The notes under the pieces were generated by a model. The model was not told where the DNA came from, searched no databases, and saw only the letters and a program-made list of their open reading frames with translations. A program made the translations under genes and the position numbers. A stretch of DNA of 64,000 nucleotides from Hirudo medicinalis (lineage: Eukaryota; Annelida; Clitellata; Hirudinida; Hirudinidae): assembly GCA_011800805.1 (NCBI GenBank), contig MPNW01000123.1, positions 14,356 through 78,355 of the forward strand, written 5' to 3'. Shown here in pieces: positions 1 to 12,066 of the stretch (position 1 is the stretch's first letter; each line of letters begins with the position of its first letter).

Positions 1-35
1 TGTTGCCGTGGACGTCCTTTGCACCAGTAATAGAT

Positions 36-36
<1 letters not shown>

Positions 37-95
<59 letters not shown>

Positions 96-108
96 TAATA
101 TAATAATC
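37..108. repeat. (TAA)n microsatellite
   Basis: Uninterrupted TAA/ATA trinucleotide run followed by AT-only sequence. No coding signal. Confidence 0.95.
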
Positions 109-310
109 AATTATTATTATTAAAAAAATATATATTTAAAAAATAAAATATTTAAAAAATAATTATAAAAGCTGTCATGGTGTTTATTATAACTTCAGTT
201 AGATCGTCATTATTACTTAGCCGCTACTTGTACAAAGTGCTTGTTGTAAATACGTTTCCTCGCGAGTTTGTCAAGAAAAAGTTGGTCAAGTGGATCGCGT
301 CAGGTTACGA

Positions 311-313
311 TCG

Positions 314-346
<33 letters not shown>

Positions 347-512
347 CCATCATTATCATCGTCTTCGTCATCATTATCACCGCCACCATCGCCATCACTC
401 ATAATTTCTCCGCTTGTTCGTGAGCAGTAGGACACATTTCGACGTCGAATTAGGCTTTTCGAGCATGATGACGATGGTGATGATGACGACGACGATGATG
501 ATGATGTTTGCA
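311..512. repeat. (CAT)n and (ATG/ACG)n microsatellite pair
   Basis: A CAT-rich run (about 311-400) is followed by an ATG/ACG-rich run (about 463-512), so the two are roughly reverse-complementary and could fold back. The open frames across them read as poly-His, poly-Asp or poly-Met and are repeat artefacts. Confidence 0.9.
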
Positions 513-1238
513 TTGGTGATGGTAATGATGCTTAGATTTTGTCACGTGATCTTGACTATTTCATTGTTCAGTATGGTTTCCTATTTTCTAATGTTTCCTG
601 CGCTCCTGTCTTCACCAAATGACCTTTGACCCTGTTTTCCACGTGTCAACTTTCCTTACTTGCATGTTGCTGGAAATAAAATATCTCAACAACGTCATTT
701 CAGTGGTTTTTAATTAACAATACTTAATAAAAAACAATAATAATTAATACTGATTAGTATCGATTAATACAAACTACTAATAAATACTAAGAATTCATAA
801 TAATCCATAATAATTTATATTAATTCATATTAATTCATAATTCCCTCACGAACACTTATCGTTGGCTCTCTTGTGTTAAACATGAGTTTCAAAATTTGAA
901 ATGTTTACATAAAATTGATTTTTACAAAAAGACGATGAAATATGTGACGATTAAAGGGGAATTAAATAAGATATAATTAAATAACAAGATTTTAGAAAAA
1001 CTTAATTTTACAAAAATGTAATCAAATCATGTTAAAAAAAACATCTCATAACGAATGAAAACAAAACAAATTGGAAACGTCATAAGACATTCAATAAACA
1101 AGGTGAACGTGTTTTCAACTTACAACCCGGAATCGAGTGATTTTAGTGATTAATATAATTGATTAATACTCGTATTCATAATCAGTGTTAATATTAATAA
1201 TGGTATTACAATAATATGAAATATTAATATTCACAACT

Positions 1239-1258
1239 GGTGTTAACATTAATAATAC

Positions 1259-1308
<50 letters not shown>

Positions 1309-1376
1309 TAATAATAATAACAATGATAATAATATTCGTACTTAGCATTATTATTNGGTGTTAACATTAATAATAC

Positions 1377-1450
<74 letters not shown>

Positions 1451-1496
1451 TAATAATAATAACAATGATAATAATATTCGTACTTAGCATTATTAT
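1239..1496. repeat. Tandem duplication of an (AAT)n block around a single N
   Basis: Two nearly identical segments, 1239-1355 and 1357-1496, each start with GTGTTAACATTAATAATACT, pass through an (AAT)n run and end with a stretch containing ATTCGTACTTAGCATTATTATT. The only ambiguous base here, N at 1356, sits exactly at the junction. The copies differ mainly in AAT number. See findings for the assembly-artefact reading. Confidence 0.9.
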
Positions 1497-1718
1497 TGAT
1501 GATCAACATAATTGTTAACAATAACAACGTTAGTAATCAATTTAGTTGTTACGTAATTGTTCATTATTTAGATCCAATTAATATTTATAAAAGAACCAAT
1601 TACTTGGAATGAACAGGGAGTTGTTGGATTTTATTTGCATGAATAATTACGAAGAAAACATGTACAATTTAACACGTCCTCTCGGTTCTGAAGCCAATTA
1701 AAATTTCAAGTTGACAGC

Positions 1719-3098
1719 ATGGCGCGCCAGAGCCAAGAAGTCACGTTGATTCTTTCCAGCAACAGGAGCAACAAACATGCATTTTTATTCGACAGCGAGT
1801 CGTCGTCCCCGTTGGAAAACTGGAAGAAGTCGGTCAGTTGGTGGTGGTTGTAGCTGTTGGTGACGGTAGATGGTTGTAGTTGTCGGTGGTAGGTGGTAGT
1901 TGTTCTTAGTTGGTAGCACAATGACTTCTATCTTGAAAAATCTTAAAATATTCCAAACAATATTTCACTAAAATTCAATTAAATTAGTTTATTGCGAGCG
2001 AGAAACAGCTTTCGTGTGAGCAAACTCATTTTTTAATATTGAATAAAGTGGAACTAAATAATTGAAATTCACAATTCTAGAGTAACAAGTAATGAGTCAT
2101 AATTATAAATTTGTTTATAAAAATAATAATATTTATGAATTTATTCATAAATAATTAATAATTCAGGTTCCACGGGGAACACATATAAAAGTCATAGGTG
2201 ACGATTTCTTGAATTCAAAAGTTTTGGAACTTTTTGCTCCTACTACGAGGTTAAATATAAGAAATATTTTTAAATACAAGAAATATTTTACTTATTCATT
2301 TGTAAAGAAATTGATTGCGGTATTGGTTAGCATTAAATATTGTCATGATGAAGTGCATATCTAATGAAGATCGTCGTAATACATCGAATGCAGCCTCCAA
2401 AGCAGCTGTTTCATCCAGTGTCCAGCACTTGGATGTAAATTTGGTTTCGAGGCAGAATCTTCCTTCCTCGTCCTCATCCTCAGGAACTTCGGCAGGGCAT
2501 TCCTCATCGACATCATTGTAATTATTCGTCACTAAAAATAATTATTGTTAGACGTAAATATGACGCCAAACTCTGCAACGTCATGACGTACTTTGCTCTT
2601 AGGCATTAACTCTTTTAACTATAATAATTCTATTAACGCTTCTAAGGAGAACTAAATTTTACAATATTTCAAACAACTAATAATTGAAATTCACAATATT
2701 AGAGTAATATTTATAATATTATTAATTACATAATCATTAATTTTCTATTAATTCTAATAATTCTACTAACATTCAATTCAATTGGTCGATTGAAATAAGA
2801 TAATGAAGGAATTGGTTGCGATATTTTAAGTGAAGTTCAGAAAATACTTTGGTTGATAAGTTGCTTTAAAGTAATTACTTACTTTCTTGAATATTAAACT
2901 TATAATAAATGAACAACAATTTAACAACTCATGTTAATTAAAAATAATAAGCATTTACTTAATTTATTTTCACCCTGATCAAATCTGTTCACACATTTCA
3001 CAGACATTTTTAAAACGTCATTTGAAGGAGTGCAAGATTAATTGTTTAACACTCCATAGGTTGTTATTTATTTACAACAATTTTTAAATATTCCCTAG

Positions 3099-3130
<32 letters not shown>

Positions 3131-3897
3131 CATCATTATCATCATTAACTATTAAAAACAGGCCAGGAATCATTAGATTTCTGCAAACTATTTCTTGATT
3201 CGCCTTAAAAAAGTACTGGTTATTATATAGTCAAATGAAATGACTGCCATTACGGTGTGTAATAGAGGTTAATTACTGACATTATTCACCAATTATGGAT
3301 CAACAACAACAGGTACAAGACACGTACAACAGCAACTTCCGCATAAGAACTGACACCAGTGCTGGTCATCCTATTCTTAAATCATTCAGTTGCCTTTTGC
3401 CGCTCAAATTGGAAGCGGGGTGGAATCATCTGCCGCTTGACCTTCGCGAACTTTCGTCTAAAATATTCAACGTGAATTACAAGAAGACTATGAAAATTAG
3501 GGTGGGCGATGACGATGATAATTGTAATGTGATATGATGTGATATGATGTGATGTGACGTGACATAACGTAACATAATATAATATATTTAATGTGTAAAT
3601 GAATACGAAAGCAATTGAATGATTTTTGCTTCCAAATTTATTTTCTAATTTCTCCCTAGGCGGAGAGGCATTATTAGCTTTCACCGTGGGATTTGTAATA
3701 TCTTGAAATGTTTCGATCGTCAAAGTCATCATCATCATCGTTGTCGTCGTCGAATTCGTCAAATGATCTTTGGATCAGGAAAATGTTCAATCATAAATTT
3801 TAAATTTAAACATTCGCAGCTCCATGCAAACTGCCTCCTCTTCAAAGCCTACTTCACGAACGAAAAACCAACTTCGGACAAAATCTACTTGAAATGA
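1719..3897 (+). CDS. CFAP20-family (DUF667) protein, divergent paralog
   Basis: Five exons: 1719-1832, 2167-2249, 2394-2517, 3313-3501 and 3820-3897, giving 195 aa with consistent phases (CFAP20 is about 193 aa). Matches to the CFAP20 fold run in order along the chain: PLENW near residue 31, then G-HIK-I with S-VLE, then FIQCPALG, FLVLILRNF, and NFRIRT...KSFSCLLP, GWN and LHANC...YF. CFAP20 proteins are inner-junction proteins of ciliary doublet microtubules. This copy is clearly more diverged than true CFAP20, which is extremely conserved, and ends soon after the last motif without the usual C-terminal tail. It may be a lineage-specific paralog. Exon 3 is overlain by an open frame on the other strand that looks protein-like but is a shadow. 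The start is the first ATG of exon 1, and the donor GTCAGT follows. Exon joins and paralogy are inferred by eye. Confidence 0.72.
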
Positions 3898-4130
3898 TTT
3901 CTTGACAACAACGTTTTTATTTTTTTGGCATTTTCTTGCCTACAATTCGATACTAATAACTTCTTAATAATTGGTAATAGAATGAAATTATTACAAAATT
4001 GTTTGTTGAAAAAATATTTACAATAATTACAAGTTAGAGATTATCCAAGACAATAAGAATGTCTTTGATTAAGTAATGAGAGTAAGGAGTGACCTAAGCC
4101 TAAGCAGGAAGATATATTAGCTTTGAAGAA

Positions 4131-4390
4131 ACATCAACAAGCAGGATGATACATCAACAAACAAAATCATACATCAACAAGCAGGATGATACATCAACAA
4201 GCAGGATGATACATCAACAAACAGGATGATACATCAACAAACAAAATCATACATCAACAAGCAGGATGATACATCAACAAACAGGATGATACATCAACAA
4301 ACAGGATGATACATCAACAAACAGGATGATACATCAACAAACAGGATGATACATCAACAAGCAGGAAAATGCATCAGCAGGAAGATACAT
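4131..4390. repeat. 20-bp minisatellite, about 12 units plus degenerate end
   Basis: Unit ACATCAACAARCAGGATGAT repeats in strict 20-bp register. The R position alternates G and A, and two units carry the variant ending CAAAATCAT. The last units decay (GCAGGAAAATGCATCAGCAG). A 20-bp unit is not a multiple of three, so it cannot code as a simple peptide repeat. Confidence 0.97.
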
Positions 4391-4762
4391 CAGCATATCG
4401 AATGACCTTTTGAACTCTGAACCGTAAAATCTTGAACTCAAGGAGGGAAGAGATTTGTTGTAACTCGATTCTCACTTGAAAGGAATCTCACCGTTTGGGT
4501 TAGCACCATTAGTGATGGGGAAGAATGAACCTCCTTTGTTAATGAAAGCGTATCGGGTGGTAAGAGATATTATTATTAAATTATTACATTGACGAATTCT
4601 TATTATTATAATAATAAGTAGTAGTAGTCAACAAGTAGATAACATTTGAAATGTTAAAATCTAGTAATATGATTACTAAGTTTTACAAATATTTTACAAT
4701 AATATTTTAGTATTAATGGCTAATTCGAAAATAAATATTCATTAAAGGATCGAAAGACAAGC

Positions 4763-4765
4763 ATG

Positions 4766-4831
<66 letters not shown>

Positions 4832-4832
4832 T
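4763..4832. repeat. (AAT)n microsatellite
   Basis: About 23 uninterrupted AAT units. Confidence 0.95.
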
Positions 4833-7213
4833 GTATTATTCTAATTTAAGAGTTTATTAAAACAAATTAATTCACTAATAACTAACACATATCTTCATCG
4901 TCTCATTAGATCGAGCTAAGGTCAGAAGACATTAACCCAGTCAATGATCCAAGACCATAACGCCTGGGGAGCGATGAGGTGTGATAAGGAGTGCATCTTT
5001 ACGTGGGTGCCAAGTTCGTAATAAGCGTTTAGATAAATATTTCTAATGAGAAGTACTAAATACATAAATGCTTAATAATTTTAATAATTCAAAGTAGGAA
5101 AACAGATTGGTTAACATGCGAAAGTGCCTAATTGATTTTTCAATTACAACAATTGAATTTCCATTTACGAAACAAAAAGACACAAGTCACCAAAGCAGGT
5201 CCAATTCACATCCCTAGAATGATTTTGAAGACTTATTTTATTTAACACAAAGTTTGAGACAAGTAAAAATGCCAATTTAACTTATGAAACAAAATCTAAG
5301 TTGATTGGCAGACAAAAGAAATGCTAAATATGATGATATGATAGTAATAAAGGTTGAGGATTTATAATATTGGGAAGAACTGGCGAATATATTTTTGTCA
5401 ATAGTGAATAAATTTATATTAATAGAAGCTCGGGGTCTGAAACAATTTGAGTCATTGGCAAATAAATCCAATAGCATTGATATTCGGATCCTCATGAATT
5501 CAAAACATTGTGAATTATATTCCTTGTGACCACCTTGCGCATTGGACTTCATGGAGTGAAGCATCCATAAATTTAACATCACCTCTGACTTGGCACTGAT
5601 TGAGGTGCTAGCATACGAGAAACAGGAAGCATCTGCAATCGCATTATTAGACAATTCATAAAGAAACAGACTTTCATGCAGAGATCTTAATCGTCTGAAA
5701 CCAACAAATCAAGAAAATTGTGAAAATTTAATTCCAACGCACTTTATTTTCAACATTCCATCAAAAAAACTTTGTGACGTTTCGAACAAATTAGGCAAAT
5801 TATCTTTGCAAGTCAATTGACGAAATTCAGGTCACAGATAAAACTAAAAGCTAAAATAAACAGTCGATTACGTGAGCAAAACCAACGTTGATGATGAACA
5901 GGAAATGAAGTGAATGCAGTGCGACGTTATCATCTCCAAGGTCACGAGGGTGCGTAATTAAGGTCTAACTATGGGGTCTGGTCATTAGACAGGAGCGTTC
6001 ATAAACCTGCTGAATAATGTGCATGCCACACCTGACACGAACGAAAATCGACAGGAATTCGGAAATTCTAATTCGTCCGTACATATCTGGAGCCAACCAA
6101 CTACTCACACCTAATCGCTTGAGACGACGATGAATCTCCAATTAGACATCTTGGCAAGTACCAGCAGCTGAGAACAAACCCATTAAGTGGTCGAAGTCTG
6201 TTCCTGCTATAATGCCACACTCGACTGCCGAAGAATCAGAAGAAAAGTCGGCACGAATTTACTGGGTTAACCATTCAAAGAATTTAATCAATTAAAGAGC
6301 ACATGGAATCATCTAATTTGTGTAACTTCCAAAACCAACACTTCCATTCATTTAGGACATTTTTCCCCAAATAGTATTTGTCAGGGCTGTTACCAACAAA
6401 TAAACCATTCATTTGAGACAATAACCAATTAACAATTGATCTCTTCAAATTAAAGCAAATTAACTCGCACGTCCAACTGGCTTGTTTTTCCCTTTTGATA
6501 GTCCTCAAAAAGGTGCAATTGCAGAAATTACTTTTTGGAGTGGCTTTCAAGTGATGTTATTTCTTGACTTGACTTTCCAAAAATTCCAACAAGAAACAAA
6601 GAACGACTGCCTTCGATCGTGCGTTCGACCTCGGCCAAGAAATGCCGGCAGAGCATCCGTCGCCGATAAAAATCTAAGAGTAAACAAATCTAAAACACGT
6701 CGACGACCAAGTCGAGAAAGGTGAGGTTGAATATGTCCACAATTTTTTACAAATGTACATGCAATTAAGGCGCCATTGCAAATCCCCCTCACGAAATCCT
6801 GTCCGACGACCAGGTTCCCGCTCTCACCAATCACGAGCAAATTTAAGTATCGAACCAAACACAGGCAATTAAGCAACAAAACAACATTTTGCCAGAAACT
6901 TTATGAACAGTCATGCACCCTCACAAATACATTGTGATATGAAGTAACAAACACATAACAGAAGGTCAGCCATTAAATCGAGCACATCATTACTTTTCAC
7001 AGGTTTATACAAGCAATCTTCATCTACAATCTTTAGCCAAGTTGTCAGAATTTCATAGGCATCTAGAAATTGCAAGGAACTCTCATATCTGATGCCATCT
7101 CGATGGTAACTGCAGTGACGAGACTTTTTGAGGTGGAAAAACCAAAGCCGGACGACAATGTACAAACTCTCTATTTAACATCGGTAATGGCCAAAAATTA
7201 TCCGACGTCGTCG

Positions 7214-9368
7214 TCAGACGAGGTCGGATGATAGGGTTATGTCGAAGAGGTCGCAGACGCCCTCGTTGTCGTCGAGGTTGAAATTGTAATCCTTGTCCGA
7301 AGGTGGCGGAGTAAGTCTCATTAAAGGAGAGAATGCTCCTGAACAACATCAAAAGGTAATCATTGAACATCCACTTTCAATTGTTAATAATTATTAATGA
7401 TAAATATAACTATAATTATTAATGTGATTTATCTAGCAATAAATATTGAAACGAACCACAAGACTGGAATACATCTTCAAATATGTTATCCTTGCCTAAA
7501 AATAGAAGGAAATGAATGAATGAATGATGAAGTGACTGAAGATGAAGAGATGCCTACCAGAGAACAAGGGATCATTAAGGAAGTTGTCAACATCAATGTT
7601 GTCAAGATCTGCCTCATCCACCTTCTCTGGTTTTATTTCTGATTAAAATAATGATATTATTATTATTATTATTATTACCATACTATAAACTAATTTATAA
7701 ATTATAACAGGAAATATAATCCTGTTACCTATGCTGTAGTCCATGGGATTGGAGCATTCTGAAACCTGGGGTACGGGATTGCTCGGTCGGACGGTCGTTT
7801 GGATGGTTGTCGCAACGGCAATGTTGTTGGTTTTACGAGGGGATGACCTTGTCACCATCCTGTAAGGGGCAGAGGTGATGGCTGCAGGGGTCAACGTGGG
7901 TTGAATCGACACGGGGGACGGTTCGATCTTTATTTTTTTCGCTTGCCGTGCTATCACTCCAGTCTGCATGGGCTGCAATGAAATGATTCGACACTGTTTT
8001 TATTTTAAATCATGCGACGCATAAATTGTCGAACAATAAGACTTACTTTGACGGCCGGCCTCTTGTCAGTCTGTTGAGTTTGTTGCTGTTGTAATGCCCT
8101 TACCTGTTGAGCAGGTATCTTTACAACTGAAACAACTTTGTTCAAGGCATTGACTGTCGAAATGGGCACTTGGAAAACTGGATGCTGCAGACTTTTTGTC
8201 GGTTGACTGTTCGCAACAACGGTCGTCTGTTGAGATTGTGTGACTGCAGTGGTTCGACTTGTGTCATTATTCAGGGTGGATGTGTTAGTCTCAAGAGCAA
8301 GAGGAACAGGATTGGCAGGTGGGACCATAGTGATGACTGGTTTGCTGTTCTCTGATTCTTTATTCACCAGGATTACATTTATTGGACCCTCAGAACTCTT
8401 GAGATGCATCTGGTATTTCTCAGGAGCCGTTTTCTGCAAGTAACAATATTGGCAATTCATTTCAATTATCTTCTAAAGTCATGCCTCAAACATGAGAATC
8501 AAACAAATTAGTGTTGCTTATTATTACCTCATCAGGAATGATGGCTGCAAGTTGAGTGCCTGTAGGAGCTTTTATTGTCAGTATGGTATTGTCAGGGAAG
8601 CACTTGCACAAATCTTCACCAGTTATGTAATTGTATCTGACCCACAAACAATGATTTCCAATGCAATTATATGGTTTTGGATAAGGCATTTATGCATAAG
8701 AGCATTTAGATTCTTAGCAAGAAACAAAATAAATTATGAAAAATTAACGAAAGTTGTCAATGCCCTAACATCTGGCTTTCTCTTTCATCTGTGATATTCT
8801 TGAGACTCTGTTCCATGCACATTCTCAATCTATCAATTTCCCTTTCTTGTCTCTGCAATTCAGCAATGTCATCCCTGAGTTTGTTTGTTCGACTCTGACA
8901 GTCAGCATGGTTGGAATTTAAACGAAGAGCTCCCCTGCAATCATATTGTTTATGAAATTAACTCACATCTCGTTTCATGAAACTCTGCATAACTAACAGT
9001 AATACTAATAACCAATTTAAGTTACTAACTTCCATTGTATGCTGTTTTTTGACCTTTTTTCAATCAATCCAATTCCTTCAAGGACGTTTGTTATGTCATA
9101 GATCCTACGCTTTTGTCGCACGGCCAGCCTGTCAGCGGCCTATTACGATTAACATCGCATGAATTAAAGTTGCTGACAAATCAAGGGCCAGTTTTCGTCG
9201 GGTATTGAAATGACTAGAATCAACAAACACGTAACTCACCACTTTAAGATCAAGAATGCCATTTTCTGCCGTTTCAAGCAAAGAAACAAATTTCGTAGTC
9301 AATAATCCAAGACTCTTCTCGTGTCTACTGGGTGTGTTGTAATGTGCACCCTCGGTATATTCCGACAT
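7214..9368 (-). CDS. E2F4/5: E2F4/5-type transcription factor
   Basis: Nine exons on the minus strand: 9368-9240, 9139-9030, 8934-8770, 8636-8528, 8433-8047, 7972-7729, 7638-7558, 7495-7457 and 7338-7214, total 462 aa. The winged-helix DNA-binding domain covers about residues 14-80, with [14 protein letters not shown] and [19 protein letters not shown] coiled-coil dimerisation segment (DP partner) and the marked box (YNYITGEDL...IKAPTGTQL) follow. A Gln/Thr-rich linker leads to the C-terminal pocket-protein-binding motif [17 protein letters not shown] at about residues 438-454. The short N-terminus, with the DNA-binding domain at once, and the C-terminal P-L-x-R-L-x-P-P-P context point to the E2F4/E2F5 repressor class, which works with p107/p130-type pocket proteins and DREAM at cell-cycle promoters. 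The start is the ATG at 9368-9366. An in-frame TTG lies just upstream. The 39-bp exon 8 rests on frame and splice signals only. Confidence 0.95.
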
Positions 9369-10426
9369 ATCAATCAATCTTCAAAATTCCAGATGTTCGA
9401 TTAAAGCCTCCAGTTATCGGTAAAAACGCAACAATATATCTATAAACTTCTAATTAATTAGCTACATGTCCCCTTCGCGAACATCGGGAACAGCGATCAA
9501 ATTTGAAGATACAAATACCCAGCTCGCATGATGCGCATGCTCGACATCTTATAGGGTTGAGCGATATATTTGCCTTTAAACAGATGTTTATTTAAATCTC
9601 TACTAAACTAATAAACTTAACAATGATTCATTTGTTGAATGCACTACCTAAAAAATTGTAAAACGGAAATTATGTAGTAATGTTAAAGCCAAAAACATTT
9701 GTGAAATTGTTTAGGTGATCAATGTTATGGAAAGCAAAACACATAAAAATAATTTTGATTAGTTAACTTTAAAATGTATAAAAACGTTATTTCTTATTAT
9801 TAACCTACTAACAATTTTTTTTAACCACTTAAATCATTAAATAATGAGACTTAGTAATGATTTCCTGTAATTGTAACGCAAAATCAATCGAGAATATTAT
9901 CAAGGAAAGCAGGCAATCCACGAGAGATAGGGATACAAAAGATATATTATTAGTTCGAAAAAATATTCCTTTAATATAGCATTCATTAAGGAAGCAATTA
10001 CAAAATCTAAGCGCATGTTCTTTTCATTAACTTGCCGAACCTGGCATGCCTCATCTTTATACTAACTTACATTCAATTAACTTAAGTTCAAAGATGACCA
10101 TAACCTCGATTCAAGCAAATAAGCATAATTTATGTATGCAGCTGCGGATGTCCGCGGTTTTGCATCACAGCAAAGAGCTTTCCATGAAAATCTATTGGTC
10201 TTGTCTGGTCCTTTGTCTCTTTCTTAAAGTCTGCGTTTGATGTCATCGTTTGTGATTTGAATGAAAACCTCAGAGAAATTAATCAAAAGAATGCAAATTG
10301 TTTGTTTAGCATAGAACGCCTGAAGAACATTTGTTAACAAGCTCGTTAATTTTGTGAGAAGCTCCGTTACTTTTTATTGAATCGCGTGAATTGAAAACTG
10401 CCAGAAGAACAGGAAGTTGTCAAACG
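9369..10426. promoter_or_regulatory. Divergent intergenic region between E2F and the next gene
   Basis: About 1.06 kb separates two head-to-head start codons. It must contain both 5' UTRs and probably both promoters. It is AT-rich apart from a slightly GC-richer patch near 9470-9550. I found no clear TATA box, repeat or extra exon. Confidence 0.4.
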
Positions 10427-11785
10427 ATGGATATTGATGAAATAATTATCAAAACTTTCAGCGAAAATCAAAACATTTGTTTTCCTGTATATTGTCAGCG
10501 AGATGCAAAATCTTTTATTAAGATTCTCTTTAAGAACGGACTTAATGGAGTGATTTTTAGCCAAGAAATAGGTGAGTCTGAGACAAATTTCACATCATGG
10601 AAGAATGGCTTAAGCAAGTTGGGTGTAGGGAAGAAAGTTATGAAGAGAATAAACAGACCTATAGAAGATTTTCTTTGGTCTGGTGGCGAATTAAGCGATT
10701 TAGAAAAGGAAGTGAAAGCTGAGGTAAATAAAATAAAGTCCTCGACACATAAGAAGACAAATATAAGTAGAAGGATTGAATTAGGTCGTTCGCCGACAAC
10801 AAAAGCTGTTTCAGAAAAAGTCACAAAAAAAGAGAGGCGAACGAAAGATAAAGTTGTCATCCGCTGCAGTTTTGACGATTCGAAAATTTCCGTGAAGAGT
10901 GTTTCATCATCTGCCAAAAGTCCTGAAAACGACATCCCAAATGCCCAAACCGAGGAAAGATATCTCCCGCTGAGAAATTTTCAGAGAGGAATTTCATGTC
11001 CAGAAAAAGAAAACAATCAAGAGTTCATGGAGGATTTTAAGACAATTAAACTCAGGAAAACTGGTAGAATCGATCTCTTTGAAAGTGATGCAGCTACAAA
11101 TAACTTAAAGTCGGGCACCGAGATAAACAATAGACCCCTCGCGATTCAAGAATTAAAACAGGAAAATAATTTTTCAAAAGAGAATGCTGCTAATTCAACC
11201 AATGAAAATATTAGCAGTTCAATCGATCCGCTTATAATTTCTGGAAACAGTTTCGCCAAAGACAAACATGACACTGACAACTTTGGTGAGGAAAATTCCA
11301 AAGAATCTCAAAAGTGTTCAAAGGTAGACTCAGACATCCTAGAAGCAGAAATTTATAATATAGCATCAAGTTCTTATTCAGAAACCAATTCTACTGCTGA
11401 AGTATCTCAAGAAATCGAAAATGGAAAGAACGGAGAAATTTCCGAGCAGGAGAAAAGCGTCGACAGTTCTGTGGATTACCTGTATGTCTTCACTGACAGC
11501 AACAGTTGCAACAGCTCGCCAGTGAAGCCTCACAGATTTAAGATAGGCGTGGCGTCATGTCCCTACGAAGAACTGAAGAAGGCCTCGGAGTTCAACATTG
11601 ACATAAAATTAATTTCTGCCACGGCGGTTAAAAACCCACAGCAGGTGATGGAAAGGATCCAGGGAGAGCTACAAGTCTTCCTGATGAAAGGACGGGAGAG
11701 CTGGTATTATTGTCCACTAACAAAAGTTTTGCAAACCACTAGCGATGCCATCAGCTGGTCTTCCAATTATTCGCGATATCTTTAA
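10427..11785 (+). CDS. Intronless protein with GIY-YIG/T5orf172-like C-terminal domain
   Basis: A single uninterrupted frame of 452 aa from the ATG at 10427. An in-frame TTG at 10391 is not used as start. The C-terminal 95 residues (about 350-445) resemble the T5orf172/MUG113 branch of the GIY-YIG nuclease fold: DYLYVFT matches the first strand, RFKIGVASCP the second motif with K-I-G at 372-374, and QQVMERIQGEL carries the family glutamate at E409, followed by GRESWYYCPL. The arginine usually found shortly after K-I-G (P-x-x-R-L type) reads PYEELKK here, so nuclease activity is doubtful. The N-terminal 100 residues look globular (NICFPVYCQRDAKSFIKILF) but I do not recognise them. Residues about 105-345 are Lys/Ser/Glu-rich and probably disordered. 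All neighbours are intron-rich, so this gene may be a retrocopy or acquired. The gene is firm; the domain call is moderate. Confidence 0.68.
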   Translation: MDIDEIIIKTFSENQNICFPVYCQRDAKSFIKILFKNGLNGVIFSQEIGESETNFTSWKNGLSKLGVGKKVMKRINRPIEDFLWSGGELSDLEKEVKAEVNKIKSSTHKKTNISRRIELGRSPTTKAVSEKVTKKERRTKDKVVIRCSFDDSKISVKSVSSSAKSPENDIPNAQTEERYLPLRNFQRGISCPEKENNQEFMEDFKTIKLRKTGRIDLFESDAATNNLKSGTEINNRPLAIQELKQENNFSKENAANSTNENISSSIDPLIISGNSFAKDKHDTDNFGEENSKESQKCSKVDSDILEAEIYNIASSSYSETNSTAEVSQEIENGKNGEISEQEKSVDSSVDYLYVFTDSNSCNSSPVKPHRFKIGVASCPYEELKKASEFNIDIKLISATAVKNPQQVMERIQGELQVFLMKGRESWYYCPLTKVLQTTSDAISWSSNYSRYL

Positions 11786-12066
11786 TATTTCCTTATATTA
11801 ACATTGTCATTTTCAGAGCCATTTATGTGTCGTTGTCGTTGCTACTTCTGTGAATTCCGGAATTATATTTTCATATTTTATATTTCAACGAGTTTCTTTA
11901 AATTGTTAACATGATTTGGACGAAAAATTACTGACTTTTCACTCAAATATAATTTCGATGCTACACGAGCACTTTGTGGTTTCCATGGCAACATTTATTG
12001 CAAAGCAAGTTGTCTGAACAAGTATTTTTGGCACAACATTAGTGAGGGCTGAAAATTATACTCGAG

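Larger units (their letters stand above)
3898..7213. other. Repeat-rich intergenic stretch with no recognised gene
   Basis: AT-rich sequence holding the minisatellite at 4131-4390 and an (AAT)n run at 4763-4832. Open frames at 5277-5654 (-) and 6547-6879 (-) have no recognisable domain. Part of the right side is probably the 3' UTR of the E2F gene. The GC-richer block around 6600-6850 stands out from its surroundings but I cannot assign it. Confidence 0.6.

Noticed and set aside
177..629. Poly-His, poly-Asp and poly-Met open frames
   Set aside because: Produced by the CAT/ATG microsatellites, with no complexity outside the repeat.
1163..1490. Poly-Ile/Tyr frames, one with an X residue
   Set aside because: Translation of the (AAT)n duplication and the N.
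2296..2532. 78-codon minus-strand frame rich in Asp/Glu, with a plausible acceptor in front
   Set aside because: The plus strand of the same bases encodes CFAP20 exon 3 (FIQCPALG, FLVLILRNF), which joins in phase with four other exons. The minus frame is a shadow.
5277..5654. 125-codon minus-strand frame
   Set aside because: No domain, no splice partners and no family resemblance. AT-rich DNA of this length can stay open by chance.
6547..6879. 110-codon minus frame and overlapping plus frame in a GC-richer block
   Set aside because: No recognisable domain. A possible donor (GTGAGG near 6721) has no convincing upstream or downstream exon.
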